From: Costus lasius
Lineage: Eukaryota > Streptophyta > Magnoliopsida > Zingiberales > Costaceae
Length of the DNA stretch: 64,000 bases
NCBI GenBank assembly: GCA_027563935.2
Contig: CM050450.1
Coordinates: 32,351,439-32,415,438 of the forward strand
Direction of reading: 5' to 3'
Notes under the pieces: generated by a model
What the model saw: only the letters and a program-made list of their open reading frames with translations
Databases searched by the model: none
What the model was told of the DNA's origin: nothing
Part shown: positions 36,393 through 47,621 of the stretch, piece after piece
Numbering within the stretch: position 1 is the first letter of the stretch
Layout of the letters: each line of letters opens with the position of its first letter
Translations under genes and position numbers: made by a program

Positions 36393-36604
36393 GTTCATGT
36401 GTGCATGAGTGTAGAGGATGCTCCCTTGTGCATCCCAACATCGTCATCGGCTGTCCCTAAGGCGTGCAAAAAAGGTACCTATTCTGACACATCTGGTAGA
36501 TTACTCATTAGGACGATCCTGCATATTATGGGAAATATGTTTCAGGCATAGCTTCTGCTGTATTTTATAAAGTTATAGATTGCTCGGGGTTTCCCAACAC
36601 TTAT

Positions 36605-37636
36605 TGGGTCTCTTATGACTCATGAGATTCAATTGAAATCATATGTTGAAAATGAGAAAGATTCTAAAAGGTAATCTATTGCATTGAAGGCTACTCTTCA
36701 AGCTCCCTCAAGTGATGAAAGTAATGATGAAGAGGAGATTGCATTCTTAGCAAAAAGATTCAAGAAATTTCTTATGAGAAAGGGTAACAAGAAGAAATTC
36801 TCAAAGGATGACGTGACATGTTTTGAGTGTAACAAACCGGGATACATTAAAGGAGATTGTCCACTTTTGAAGGCTTCAAATGTAAAAGATAAAAAGAAGA
36901 GAAAAGCTTTATTAGCAAATTGGGATGTAAGTGAAGCTTCATCTTCCGAAGATGATCAAGAAGAAAAAGTTAACTTATGTTTCATGGCATTAGGTGATGA
37001 GGTAACTTCTAAATCTCTTGATAAATGTGATTATTCTTATGAAGAACTAGAAAATGTATTTCATGAGTTGTATGATGAATTTAAGAGCCTTCATACAAAA
37101 TATAAATTATTGAAAAAGGAAAAAGATTCTCTTGTTAAATAAAAGGATGAACTACATAATACTTTGCTTAGTGTAAAAAATGATAATGCCATTCTTGTTT
37201 CTCAAACAAAAGCATTAAATGACTCATTGTTAGTGTTGAGAAAAGAATTGTCTTTATTGTATTCAAAATCTAAAAAGAATATTCATAATGGTGTTACCTC
37301 TCATGTCAAAACATATAACACATATCTTAAACATGTTCATAAAAATTATGTACATTCTAGCTCACATGCTTCTACGTACTTTAATGGGCATTGCTTCTTT
37401 TGTGGTAGATATAGACATAGAATTCATAATTGCCCTAGCAAAAAAGGATATAAACATACATTATGGATTCCTAAAGTCTTTAACCATCAAGGACCCAAAG
37501 AAATTTGGGTACCTAAAGTTTTATTTCCATCTCTTGTAGGTGGAGAACCAACTACAACAAAATAGAAGTGATTGGATTCTTTATAGTGGTTGCTTAAAAC
37601 ATATGACGGGTAACATAAATCTATTTGCAACACTAT
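36605..37636 (+). pseudogene. Copia-A gag 3' part and start of protease
   Basis: Resumes gag directly after Copia-B with LIGSLMTHEIQLKSYVENEK, a stop near 36675, then an open stretch at 36684-37142. This contains a zinc knuckle, C-FE-C-NKPGY-IKGD-C, in which the usual His is Tyr. A second open stretch (37164-37565) follows a stop and has FFCGRYRHRIHNCP, a second Cys/His motif. The protease region opens with WILYSGCLKHMTGNINLF near 37575-37625, with Gly in place of the usual Asp-Ser-Gly-type active residue context. It is then cut by the Tekay element at 37637. Confidence 0.83.
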
Positions 37637-40227
37637 TGTAACGCCCCTCGATACTTAACCCCGAAGTTCATGCGGAAATCATACGAGGAACGTCACGAGA
37701 AATAAAACCGAACGCCAAGATCATACTACTAACGGAGCTAGGGAATAAAAGATCTGAAAATTTATACAAAAATCCGGCAGCATGTATGCGTACATACAAG
37801 GTCGGGAAAATTCCCATACATGTACATGCTGTACTGATTCATAACAACAAGTAATTTCAACTTATATAATACTAAACATAACCGAATCAGTTCACAACTC
37901 CGTACTATACATATACGGAGACAAAATCTCATATCACAGCAGACTGAACATAAAATCCCATCAAAACGATGAAAATACCACAACCGAAATCTTATAACAA
38001 AATGGGCCTAAGCCCTCACATGTAACCAGAATATAGTATCCATCATCCAAAACAAAGTATAACTAATACAGGCACGCAGGCCCCAGATAACGGAGTCACG
38101 ATACAAGTATTCAAATACAACCGAAATCTTTTACAAGGTCCATATCACAAAGCCCAAAGCTTCGTCAAGCTACTCATATCTCAAGGTGCATAACGCTGTA
38201 TCAATCACGGTCTCTCACCTGTAGATATTAGAGGGGGTGAGCTAACAGCTCCGCAAGTGAGAACCCTATGAAACCCCTCCATTAATACATTCAAAATATA
38301 GCATGTAAGGTTTTTCAAAACATTTACCGAATGCGATTATTAAATATCAAATCAAATACAGATAAGAACACAACTTACAAAATAATCCACATGGCGAAAT
38401 CTAATCATAGTACAACAAAACCGAAATAGAAACGTGCATATCACATGGCGAAACAGAACACATACGTAGATGCACATCCTAACATGTCCAAATCCAGAAC
38501 AGAACGAAACGACCACAAAGGTCCGACCCTTCCCTCGTCAGGGCTCAGAGAATGCATGCATGCCAAACAGTAGGGGAGGAATCAGGAGGTGGCCCCCGTC
38601 TAGCTAAGACGTGGCACGCTGATCTCCATCTACCCACTCAGACAATGTGGTAAATCAAGAGGTGGCCCCCGCCAAGTCACGGCGTGGCACTTTGTTTCCC
38701 CACATTGGTCACACAGCAGTCAGAGAGTTCAAGGGGTGGCCCTCGCTTACCAGTAGCGTGGCACTTTGTCTCTCTTATGCTAAACTAATCACATCTGTGA
38801 AGGAAGATCAAGTGGTGGCCCCCGCCTGACCAAGGCGTGACACTTTGCCTCACTTCACAACATCTCCAGGGTCACACATAATGGACATGACTTATGCCAC
38901 ACACTTATAGTAAAAGACTAACACCCGGATATCATTCACCACTCGAAATTAATTAAACAGCATAAATGTCTTAGACAGGGTAGTCCTTAAGTTTCATGCA
39001 ATCAGGTTAGGAAGATACCATGCTAAGTTCTCAACAAATGTTTCCATACAGGTATAATGTGTTAATCCTAGATTTCATGCAATTAGATTGTAACATCTAT
39101 ATTCTAGGTTATCAAACAGAATTTACAAACATTGCACACATTACCATCACTTAATTTCAAGAGAACGATTACACTTGTAACTATGCATAGAAAATTCCTA
39201 AAATTAGGCAAAAATCATATTTAAGCACCATATAAACTCAATTACATGAATAACAGCTTTGCCCCAAAAGTTAACTGAACATTGACCAAAATACCCCTAG
39301 GGTAAATTTCGGCCAGCATGAATTAAGGCTCCAAAAATAGCATAAAATTCATGATAAATTCCCTCATACTTCTAATTTCATGAATCCTAAGTTTTCCCCA
39401 AAAGTTAGCATGAAATTTCATCAATTTAGGGCATGGGCGCATGTCATACTCTAGGGTTTTTCATGCATACATCATACAATCAAATTGAAGCTCAAGATCA
39501 TGATCACTCATCCTCATAAGACATCTAATCAAGTAAAGAACGAAAAGCCCTATGATTAGAGCCCCTAAATCTGATTTTCGAAACTTCAATTGGGTGATCA
39601 CGGTTTCATGGTAAGCTACTCGTTTTTCCATCACAAAGCAAGAAAACATGTCAAGGGAAAGATCATATAATCGGATTACAAGTAACATAGGATTTCCACT
39701 CGCCTTGAGGATGATTTGCAAGCAAATCGTGAGCAAAGAGGCTTGTTTGAAGCTCCCACACGTCGCCGCTGTCCACCACGCCGGAAAACCAAGCGCCGCC
39801 GCCGGAACCTCGCCGGAAAGGAGCTGGACGAAAGGGGAAGGCGCGGCTGCAAATCGTCCACGAGAGTCCACGAGAGGGAGAGGAAAAATCGTAAGGGTCG
39901 GCTAGGGTTAGGATGAAAATCGGAAACAACTTAAGTGATGCCAAGTCACTTAAGTGAAATCTGCATTTAATCTGTATACTCACATAATAAGGGGGCGCCC
40001 ACATACCTAACACAAAGACTGGGCTGGAACTCTGGTAGCCAGGCCAACATACACAGGAGAGGTCTCAGGTTCAAGACTCCTCCACAGCAACTTATTTTTG
40101 CCCTGCAGGAGAATAATTTTCCCCTTAGCCAAAAATCCCACCAACAAGGTTAATAAATACCTGATTATAGATAATTAAAATGAGTCACATACCGAGGTTT
40201 AATACATCAAAATTCTCGGGTTTTACA
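37637..40227 (-). repeat. Tekay 3' LTR
   Basis: 2591 bp. On the minus strand it begins TGTAAAACCCGAGAATTTTG and ends GGGGCGTTACA. It contains four dyad-bearing repeats (38590-38840), a GC-rich block near 39770-39880, and a tRNA-like GGTTCAAGACTCC word at 40069. By eye it differs from the other LTR at three single bases over most of its length, plus a cluster of nine differences within 37665-37720. Confidence 0.93.
38590..38840 (-). repeat. Four diverged dyad repeats in the Tekay LTR
   Basis: Units GGTGGCCCCCGTC...GACGTGGCAC recur at about 70-80-bp spacing. Each holds a 4-bp inverted repeat around a 7-nt spacer: CGTC/GACG at 38597, CGCC/GGCG at 38670, CGCT/AGCG at 38744, CGCC/GGCG at 38823. 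The second LTR carries the same four 7389 bp further on (about 45980-46230). Confidence 0.9.
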
Positions 40228-40240
40228 TCCTCTCCTCCTT
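40228..40240 (-). other. Tekay polypurine tract
   Basis: On the minus strand AAGGAGGAGAGGA directly abuts the 3' LTR, the expected site and composition for second-strand priming. Confidence 0.88.
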
Positions 40241-40256
40241 AAAAGGCTTTAGTCCT

Positions 40257-41003
40257 CTAAAGCAAATCGGGAGCAGATTCAAATAAATGTGGGTAATCCT
40301 TTCTCATATCGGTTTCCAACTCCCAAGTAGCTTCTTCCACGGACTGATTTCCCCAAATAACTTTCACTAGAGGTATCACCTTGCTTCGAAGGACTTTCTC
40401 TTTTCTATCCACAATCTTAAGTGGCCTTTCAACATAAGTCAGATTTTCATCAATTCGCAAAGGTGTGGAATCCAAGATATGTGACGGGTCATGACAATAC
40501 TTCCTAAGCACGGATACGTGAAACACGCTGTGTAGATGCTCCAAGGATGGCGGTAAGGCTAATCGGTAAGCAACCGGTCCAACCCTCTCGATGATATCAA
40601 ACGGACCCACATATCTAGGGCTTAATTTCCCTTTCTTTCCGAATCGCATCACACCTTTTGTAGGAGAAACCTTAACAAATACATGTTCTCCCACCATGAA
40701 TTCCAGAGGTCTCCTTCTCACATCAGCGTAGCTTTTCTGCCTATCCTGTGCAGCCTTTAGCTTTTCTTGAATAATCTTTACTTTATCTGTGGCTTCCTGC
40801 ACAGCATCAGACTGGAGCAAGGTTCTATCACCTACCTCCTCCCAACTCAAGGGAGTTCTGCATCTTCTTCCATACAATGCCTCGTACGGGGCCATCTGGA
40901 TACTAGAGTGGTAACTATTGTTGTAAGTAAACTCAATCAGGGCTAAGTCTCTGTCCCACTCACCATGCCAATCAATGATATAAGATCTCAACAAGTCCTC
41001 CAA
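40257..41003 (-). CDS. Tekay integrase C-terminus and chromodomain, cut off by a stop
   Basis: This continues, in the same frame, the polyprotein that stops at 41007-41009. It starts with the integrase segment WHGEWDRDLALIEFTYNNSY and ALYGRRCRTPL. The GPY/F-type module follows (KLSPRYVGPFDIIERVGPVAY, HSVFHVSVLRKY). It ends in a chromodomain-like tail with PLVKVIWGNQSVEEATWELE (~residues 210-230). Chromodomains bind histone marks and steer chromovirus insertion. It has no ATG of its own at the expected place, so it is the detached end of the polyprotein and not a separate gene. Confidence 0.88.
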   Translation of the reverse strand: MEDLLRSYIIDWHGEWDRDLALIEFTYNNSYHSSIQMAPYEALYGRRCRTPLSWEEVGDRTLLQSDAVQEATDKVKIIQEKLKAAQDRQKSYADVRRRPLEFMVGEHVFVKVSPTKGVMRFGKKGKLSPRYVGPFDIIERVGPVAYRLALPPSLEHLHSVFHVSVLRKYCHDPSHILDSTPLRIDENLTYVERPLKIVDRKEKVLRSKVIPLVKVIWGNQSVEEATWELETDMRKDYPHLFESAPDLL

Positions 41004-41006
41004 TGT

Positions 41007-44000
41007 CTATATGGTCCTCTCAGTCTGCCCATCAGACTGCGGGTGATATGCAGTGCTAAAACTGAGCTTGGTGCCCAAATCTTCCTGAAGCTTCTTCCAA
41101 AACCGAGATAAGAACCTGGAATCGCGGTCAGATACAATATCCACCGGAACACCATGCAATCTCACAATCTCGTCAATGTATAACCTGGCAAGCCTCTCCA
41201 AAGGATAAGTCATCTTGATAGGCAAAAAGTGGGCGGACTTAGTAAGTCTGTCCACGATAACCCAAATAGCATCGTGCCCTTTTCTGGTCCGGGGTAATCC
41301 ACAGACAAAGTCCATGCTGATATTTTCCCACTTCCACAGAGGAATCTGAAGTGGTTGGAGGGATCCACCCGGTCTCTGATGCTCGGCTTTAACCGTCTGG
41401 CATGTCAAACATCTAGCCACAAACTGTGCCACATCACTCTTCATCCCTTGCCACCAGAAACTTTTCTTCAGGTCCTGATACATTCTGGTACTACCAGGGT
41501 GAATAGAATACTTAGAACTGTGGCCTTCAGCTAAAATCTCTTGTCTCAACTTAGGATCCTCAGGGACACAGACCCTTCCATGGAACCTAAGCAAACCATC
41601 TGTGGATAGGTTGAAATCCTCAATCAATCCCATCTCCAGTTTTTCTTTCCATTTCAAAATTTCAGGATCCACCAACTGTGCTTTGCTCAACTTTTGCAAA
41701 ATATCAGACTCAACTCTAAGTGCAGCAACAAAACACTTATTACCACGAGGTGTCACATCCAATCGAAGTCTACTGAACTCATCAAGCAAGCGCCACTCCT
41801 GCACAAGAAGTGCAGCCACAGAAGTCACAGGCCGCCTGCTCAATGCGTCTGCAACCACATTTGCCTTACCCTCCTGGTAGTGAATAGTAAAATCATAATC
41901 TTTGATCAGTTCCATCCACCGCCGCTGCCGCATGTTGAGTTCTTTCTGGGTAAATATGTATTTGAGGCTCTGATGGTCGGTGTATAAATCAAAAGTCTGA
42001 CCCAGCAGATAATGACGCCAAATCTTCAATGCAAACACCACTGCAGCCAACTCCAAGTCATGGGTAGGGTAGTTGGACTCGTATTCTTTTAACTGCCTGG
42101 AAGCATAGGCAACCACCTTACCATGCTGCATGAGTACACAGCCCAAACCTTTGCCAGAGGCATCCGTGTACACAGTGAAACCTTCACCGCCACTAGGTAT
42201 AGTGAGAATCGGTGCACTAGTCAAACGCTTCTTCAGCTCGAGGAAACTTTCCTCGCACTTGGCATCCCAGATGAAATCAGCATTCTTCCTGGTCAACTTT
42301 GTTAAAGGGCCCGCCAGCTTGGAAAACCCTTCAACAAATCTGCGGTAGTAACCTGCTAAGCCCAAGAAACTTCGAATCTCAAATGTATTGGTTGGTCTTC
42401 CCCAGCTAATAATAGCCTCTACCTTAGCTGGATCCACAGACACACCCTGTCCAGATATCACATGTCCCAAAAAGTTAATCTCCTCCAACCAGAACTCGCA
42501 TTTACTGGCCTTGGCATACAACCTTTTACTTCTCAGAATTTCCATCACCTTGCGTAATTCCTGTGCGTGATCTTGAGCACTCCGCGAGTAAACCAAAATG
42601 TCATCGATAAATACAACCACGCATTTATCCAGGAGATGGTGAAACACCCTATTCATAAGATCCATAAAGACAGCAGGGGCATTCGTTAGTCCAAAAGGCA
42701 TAACTAAAAATTCATAATGCCCATACCTTGTCCTGAATGCTGTCTTAACTACATCCTCCTCTCTGACCTTCAGCTGATAATACCCAGACCTTAAGTCAAT
42801 CTTGGAGAAGACAGTAGCGCCCTGTAACTGATCGAAGAGATCATCAATACGGGGCAGAGGGTACTTGTTCTTAACTGTTACCTGGTTCAGCTGACGGTAA
42901 TCGATGCACATTCTCAGTGATCCGTCCTTCTTCTTTACAAACAACACAGGCGCTCCCCAAGGAGACGCGCTAGGCCTGATGTACCCTTTTTCTAGCAATT
43001 CTTCCAGCTGTTTCTTCAACTCAGCCAATTCAGAGGTGGCCATGCAGTAAGGGGCTTTAGAGATTGGGGCAGTGCCAGGTATCAAGTCAATACTGAATTC
43101 CACTTCCCGGTCAGGTGGTAAACCAGATAACTCATCAGAAAATACATCTGGGAATTCATTCACCACATGTATATAAGTCAAATCAGATACAGGTTCATCC
43201 TGAACCTTCACATGTGCCAAGTAGCCTTTACAGCCGCCAGCCAATAACTTTTGAGCATGCAGGAAAGAGATCACATGTAACCCCTGATCTGCAATCAAAC
43301 CCTTGATATGCAATTGGTGACCCTCACTCAAATTCAGAGTCACCAACTTTTCAAAACAATCTAGGGTGGCATGGTAAGAGGACAACCAGTCCATCCCTAA
43401 TATCACATCATAGTCAAGCATGTCAAGCAATATCAAATCAACAAACAAGTCATATTCCTCTATCCTAAGCATGCAATCAGGATAAAGCACATCTGTTACC
43501 AGGGAATCACCCATAGGGGTGCAGACAGATATAGCACAATCAAGAGTCTCAGGTGCCACAGGCAAATGACGAACAAAATGAACTGATACGAAAGAGAGAT
43601 TGGCACCAGGATCAAATAAAACACGTGCTAACTGATCGAAAACAAAAAGAGTACCTTCCACAACTGACTTGGAAGCCCTGGCATCCTTCTCAGCAATAGC
43701 ATATACTCGAGTCTGCACTGTGGGCTTATCAGCACCCTGAGATGAAGACTTCAGCTGTGGGCAGTCTTTGATACGGTGTCCGGCCTTACCACACTTGAAA
43801 CAAGCCCCTGACTTCTTATAGCAGTCCTTGATCTCGTGACCACTGCTTCCACAATGATAGCACTTTCTGCCTTCCACGGTATCACCTCGGGCAGATTTAA
43901 AATTCTTCTGATAGGGAGGATGCCTACCTTTCTTATCCTTGTGCTTATATTGTTTCCTTTCATGACTCTGGGGAACTGGAGCGGCAGTCTCCACAACAGG

Positions 44001-44870
44001 GGTTGGGGCAATCACCACTGCCTGCTCAGAAATTGACCTCTCCACTGTGAGAGCCCTCTCTAAAACCTCAGCATAGGTCTCTAGATGCAGTGCCACAATC
44101 CGATCTCTGATATCTTTTCTCAAACCCCTCTGAAACTTCCTGGCCCTTAGTTCCTCAGTGCTGACCAAATGGGGAGCATACTTGGACAACTGGGTGAACA
44201 TGGTATCATATTGAGCCACAGAAAGGTCACCCTGCACCAGGTGGATAAACTCCACCTCCTTCTCTTCATTCATGCTAGGTGGAAAGTACTTGTCATTAAA
44301 TTTCCTCATGAAGTAAACCCAGTCTACATTATCCCCTTTTTCAGTTGCTAGCCTCTCAACTCCTTTCCACCATATCTCAGCATTCCCCTTCAGCATATAT
44401 ACTGACAGGCACAGTTTATCCTCTTCGCTACATCGCATCACCGCAAAAATCTTATCTAAGTCAGCAAGCCAGTCCTCAGCTGCTCTAGGCCCTGGGCTCC
44501 CATAAAAAGCTGGAGGGTTCATACGCTGAAATTCCTTCACCAGTTGAGCATACCTCTTATGCCCATTCTCCTGAGAACTCCCCACATTCTCCTTCTCAGC
44601 CGACTGTGGCTGGGAATGAGACTGGGACTGCATCTGCTGCTGCATTTGCTGGTGAAATTCTTGTTGCTGATCGCGGTTCTGCTGCAGGAGTTGCTGCTGA
44701 AACTCCTGATGCTGCTCACGCTGCTCTCTCATCATCTGTTGCTGTTCTTGCATAACCTGAGCCTGCTGCTGAATGAGGGCACCCTGTTGTTGTATCATAC
44801 TACTCATAGACTCCAAAGCCCTCATAAAGCCAGCCATCTGATCATCAGCATTACCCTTGGGTCGTACCAT
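41007..44870 (-). CDS. Tekay gag-pol polyprotein, prematurely stopped in integrase
   Basis: 1287 residues from an ATG at 44870. Approximate order: Gln-rich coiled coil (~20-75); gag core with [13 protein letters not shown] and FNDKYFPPS (~125-290); two CCHC zinc knuckles, [14 protein letters not shown] and [14 protein letters not shown] (~335-370); aspartic protease with [12 protein letters not shown] (~415); reverse transcriptase with [11 protein letters not shown] and FIDDILVYS (~650-770); RNase H with TDASGKGLG and [11 protein letters not shown] (~855-970); integrase HHCC zinc finger and D, D, E core ending in DGQTERTI. The TAG at 41007-41009 falls three codons after the catalytic Glu. The rest of integrase follows in frame, so this is one nonsense change in an otherwise open frame. 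Confidence 0.95.
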   Translation of the reverse strand: MVRPKGNADDQMAGFMRALESMSSMIQQQGALIQQQAQVMQEQQQMMREQREQHQEFQQQLLQQNRDQQQEFHQQMQQQMQSQSHSQPQSAEKENVGSSQENGHKRYAQLVKEFQRMNPPAFYGSPGPRAAEDWLADLDKIFAVMRCSEEDKLCLSVYMLKGNAEIWWKGVERLATEKGDNVDWVYFMRKFNDKYFPPSMNEEKEVEFIHLVQGDLSVAQYDTMFTQLSKYAPHLVSTEELRARKFQRGLRKDIRDRIVALHLETYAEVLERALTVERSISEQAVVIAPTPVVETAAPVPQSHERKQYKHKDKKGRHPPYQKNFKSARGDTVEGRKCYHCGSSGHEIKDCYKKSGACFKCGKAGHRIKDCPQLKSSSQGADKPTVQTRVYAIAEKDARASKSVVEGTLFVFDQLARVLFDPGANLSFVSVHFVRHLPVAPETLDCAISVCTPMGDSLVTDVLYPDCMLRIEEYDLFVDLILLDMLDYDVILGMDWLSSYHATLDCFEKLVTLNLSEGHQLHIKGLIADQGLHVISFLHAQKLLAGGCKGYLAHVKVQDEPVSDLTYIHVVNEFPDVFSDELSGLPPDREVEFSIDLIPGTAPISKAPYCMATSELAELKKQLEELLEKGYIRPSASPWGAPVLFVKKKDGSLRMCIDYRQLNQVTVKNKYPLPRIDDLFDQLQGATVFSKIDLRSGYYQLKVREEDVVKTAFRTRYGHYEFLVMPFGLTNAPAVFMDLMNRVFHHLLDKCVVVFIDDILVYSRSAQDHAQELRKVMEILRSKRLYAKASKCEFWLEEINFLGHVISGQGVSVDPAKVEAIISWGRPTNTFEIRSFLGLAGYYRRFVEGFSKLAGPLTKLTRKNADFIWDAKCEESFLELKKRLTSAPILTIPSGGEGFTVYTDASGKGLGCVLMQHGKVVAYASRQLKEYESNYPTHDLELAAVVFALKIWRHYLLGQTFDLYTDHQSLKYIFTQKELNMRQRRWMELIKDYDFTIHYQEGKANVVADALSRRPVTSVAALLVQEWRLLDEFSRLRLDVTPRGNKCFVAALRVESDILQKLSKAQLVDPEILKWKEKLEMGLIEDFNLSTDGLLRFHGRVCVPEDPKLRQEILAEGHSSKYSIHPGSTRMYQDLKKSFWWQGMKSDVAQFVARCLTCQTVKAEHQRPGGSLQPLQIPLWKWENISMDFVCGLPRTRKGHDAIWVIVDRLTKSAHFLPIKMTYPLERLARLYIDEIVRLHGVPVDIVSDRDSRFLSRFWKKLQEDLGTKLSFSTAYHPQSDGQTERTI

Positions 44871-45012
44871 TCTTACCTAGCAAAAACACCTTGCAAGTCA
44901 AGACAAACAATAATTTCCTTATCTTACTAACAACCAATTCCTGACTTGGTTTATTTCTATGCAATACACAAACAATGTTTTACTACCCAGATCTAATATT
45001 CGCTAGAAACTC

Positions 45013-45024
45013 GCTCTGATACCA
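45013..45024 (-). other. Tekay primer-binding site
   Basis: TGGTATCAGAGC on the minus strand lies two bases inside the 5' LTR and matches the initiator-Met tRNA primer site exactly. Confidence 0.95.
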
Positions 45025-45026
45025 TA

Positions 45027-47616
45027 TGTAACGCCCCTCGATACTTAACCCCGAATCGCACGCGGAAATCATACGAGGAACGTCACGAGAGAAGAAACTG
45101 AAGCCAAGATCATACTACTAACGGAGCTAGGGAATAAAAGATCTGAAAATTTATACAAAAATCCGGCAGCATGTATGCGTACATACAAGGTCGGGAAAAT
45201 TCCCATACATGTACATGCTGTACTGATTCATAACAACAAGTAATTTCAACTTATATAATACTAAACATAACCGAATCAGTTCACAACTCCGTACTATACA
45301 TATACGGAGACAAAATCTCATATCACAGCAGACTGAACATAAAATCCCATCAAAACGATGAAAATACCACAACCGAAATCTTATAACAAAATGGGCCTAA
45401 GCCCTCACATGTAACCAGAATATAGTATCCATCATCCAAAACAAAGTATAACTAATACAGGCACGCAGGCCCCAGATAACGGAGTCACGATACAAGTATT
45501 CAAATACAACCGAAATCTTTTACAAGGTCCATATCACAAAGCCCAAAGCTTCGTCAAGCTACTCATATCTCAAGGTGCATAACGCTGTATCAATCACGGT
45601 CTCTCACCTGTAGATATTAGAGGGGGTGAGCTAACAGCTCCGCAAGTGAGAACCCTATGAAACCCCTCCATTAATACATTCAAAATATAGCATGTAAGGT
45701 TTTTCAAAACATTTACCGAATGCGATTATTAAATATCAAATCAAATACAGATAAGAACACAACTTACAAAATAATCCACATGGCGAAATCTAATCATAAT
45801 ACAACAAAACCGAAATAGAAACGTGCATATCACATGGCGAAACAGAACACATACGTAGATGCACATCCTAACATGTCCAAATCCAGAACAGAACGAAACG
45901 ACCACAAAGGTCCGACCCTTCCCTCGTCAGGGCTCAGAGAATGCATGCATGCCAAACAGTAGGGGAGGAATCAGGAGGTGGCCCCCGTCTAGCTAAGACG
46001 TGGCACGCTGATCTCCATCTACCCACTCAGACAATGTGGTAAATCAAGAGGTGGCCCCCGCCAAGTCACGGCGTGGCACTTTGTTTCCCCACATTGGTCA
46101 CACAGCAGTCAGAGAGTTCAAGGGGTGGCCCTCGCTTACCAGTAGCGTGGCACTTTGTCTCTCTTATGCTAAACTAATCACATCTGTGAAGGAAGATCAA
46201 GTGGTGGCCCCCGCCTGACCAAGGCGTGACACTTTGCCTCACTTCACAACATCTCCAGGGTCACACATAATGGACATGACTTATGCCACACACTTATAGT
46301 AAAAGACTAACACCCGGATATCATTCACCACTCGAAATTAATTAAACAGCATAAATGTCTTAGACAGGGTAGTCCTTAAGTTTCATGCAATCAGGTTAGG
46401 AAGATACCATGCTAAGTTCTCAACAAATGTTTCCATACAGGTATAATGTGTTAATCCTAGATTTCATGCAATTAGATTGTAACATCTATATTCTAGGTTA
46501 TCAAACAGAATTTACAAACATTGCACACATTACCATCACTTAATTTCAAGAGAACGATTACACTTGTAACTATGCATAGAAAATTCCTAAAATTAGGCAA
46601 AAATCATATTTAAGCACCATATAAACTCAATTACATGAATAACAGCTTTGCCCCAAAAGTTAACTGAACATTGACCAAAATACCCCTAGGGTAAATTTCG
46701 GCCAGCATGAATTAAGGCTCCAAAAATAGCATAAAATTCATGATAAATTCCCTCATACTTCTAATTTCATGAATCCTAAGTTTTCCCCAAAAGTTAGCAT
46801 GAAATTTCATCAATTTAGGGCATGGGCGCATGTCATACTCTAGGGTTTTTCATGCATACATCATACAATCAAATTGAAGCTCAAGATCATGATCACTCAT
46901 CCTCATAAGACATCTAATCAAGTAAAGAACGAAAAGCCCTATGATTAGAGCCCCTAAATCTGATTTTCGAAACTTCAATTGGGTGATCACGGTTTCATGG
47001 TAAGCTACTCGTTTTTCCATCACAAAGCAAGAAAACATGTCAAGGGAAAGATCATATAATCGGATTACAAGTAACATAGGATTTCCACTCGCCTTGAGGA
47101 TGATTTGCAAGCAAATCATGAGCAAAGAGGCTTGTTTGAAGCTCCCACACGTCGCCGCTGTCCACCACGCCGGAAAACCAAGCGCCGCCGCCGGAACCTC
47201 GCCGGAAAGGAGCTGGACGAAAGGGGAAGGCGCGGCTGCAAATCGTCCACGAGAGTCCACGAGAGGGAGAGGAAAAATCGTAAGGGTCGGCTAGGGTTAG
47301 GATGAAAATCGGAAACAACTTAAGTGATGCCAAGTCACTTAAGTGAAATCTGCATTTAATCTGTATACTCACATAATAAGGGGGCGCCCACATACCTAAC
47401 ACAAAGACTGGGCTGGAACTTTGGTAGCCAGGCCAACATACACAGGAGAGGTCTCAGGTTCAAGACTCCTCCACAGCAACTTATTTTTGCCCTGCAGGAG
47501 AATAATTTTCCCCTTAGCCAAAAATCCCACCAACAAGGTTAATAAATACCTGATTATAGATAATTAAAATGAGTCACATACCGAGGTTTAATACATCAAA
47601 ATTCTCGGGTTTTACA
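45027..47616 (-). repeat. Tekay 5' LTR
   Basis: 2590-bp partner of 37637-40227, with the same termini and repeats. Single-base differences seen by eye: 45799 region (cataatac versus catagtac), 47118 region (aatcatgag versus aatcgtgag) and 47421 region (actttgg versus actctgg), plus the cluster at the end nearest the primer-binding site. Confidence 0.93.
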
Positions 47617-47621
47617 ACTAT

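Larger units (their letters stand above)
13698..36599 (+). mobile_element. Copia-B: degenerate Copia element inserted in Copia-A gag, with many nested insertions
   Basis: Starts TGTTGGTGTATAT and ends TTTCCCAACA, flanked by CTTAT at 13693-13697 and 36600-36604, and Copia-A gag reads on across the pair. It has a left LTR (13698-15391), a decayed gag-pol internal region, a polypurine tract just before 23626, and a right LTR broken into many pieces. Seven Athila- or Tekay-type insertions lie within it. A stretch of LTR sequence is present twice (25911-26001 and 29369-29461), so the right side is not one simple LTR but shows recombination. Confidence 0.88.
23626..36599 (+). repeat. Copia-B right LTR in six or more pieces
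   Basis: By alignment to the left LTR (13698-15391) the pieces are 23626-23641, 25684-26002, 29362-29511, 31016-31323, 33173-34240 and 36398-36599. They are separated by Athila-like and Tekay-type insertions. The pieces are collinear except that 29369-29461 repeats the part already present at 25911-26001. The third piece may therefore come from a second LTR copy of the same family. Confidence 0.82.
37637..47616 (-). mobile_element. Tekay (Del)-type Ty3/gypsy retrotransposon, almost intact
   Basis: A 9980-bp element on the minus strand is flanked by perfect ACTAT duplications (37632-37636 and 47617-47621). It has two ~2.59-kb LTRs, an initiator-Met primer site, a polypurine tract, and one long gag-pol frame broken by a single stop. 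Domain order gag-protease-RT-RNase H-integrase-chromodomain is that of chromoviruses, and the C-terminal chromodomain-like segment fits the Tekay clade. The LTRs look nearly identical apart from their first ~85 bp, so insertion was recent. It lies in the Copia-A protease region. Confidence 0.95.

Noticed and set aside
39461..40013. Open frames across the Tekay LTR and their duplicates at 46850-47402
   Set aside because: They lie in the LTR, overlap each other on both strands, and owe their length to a GC-rich block; no domain recognised.
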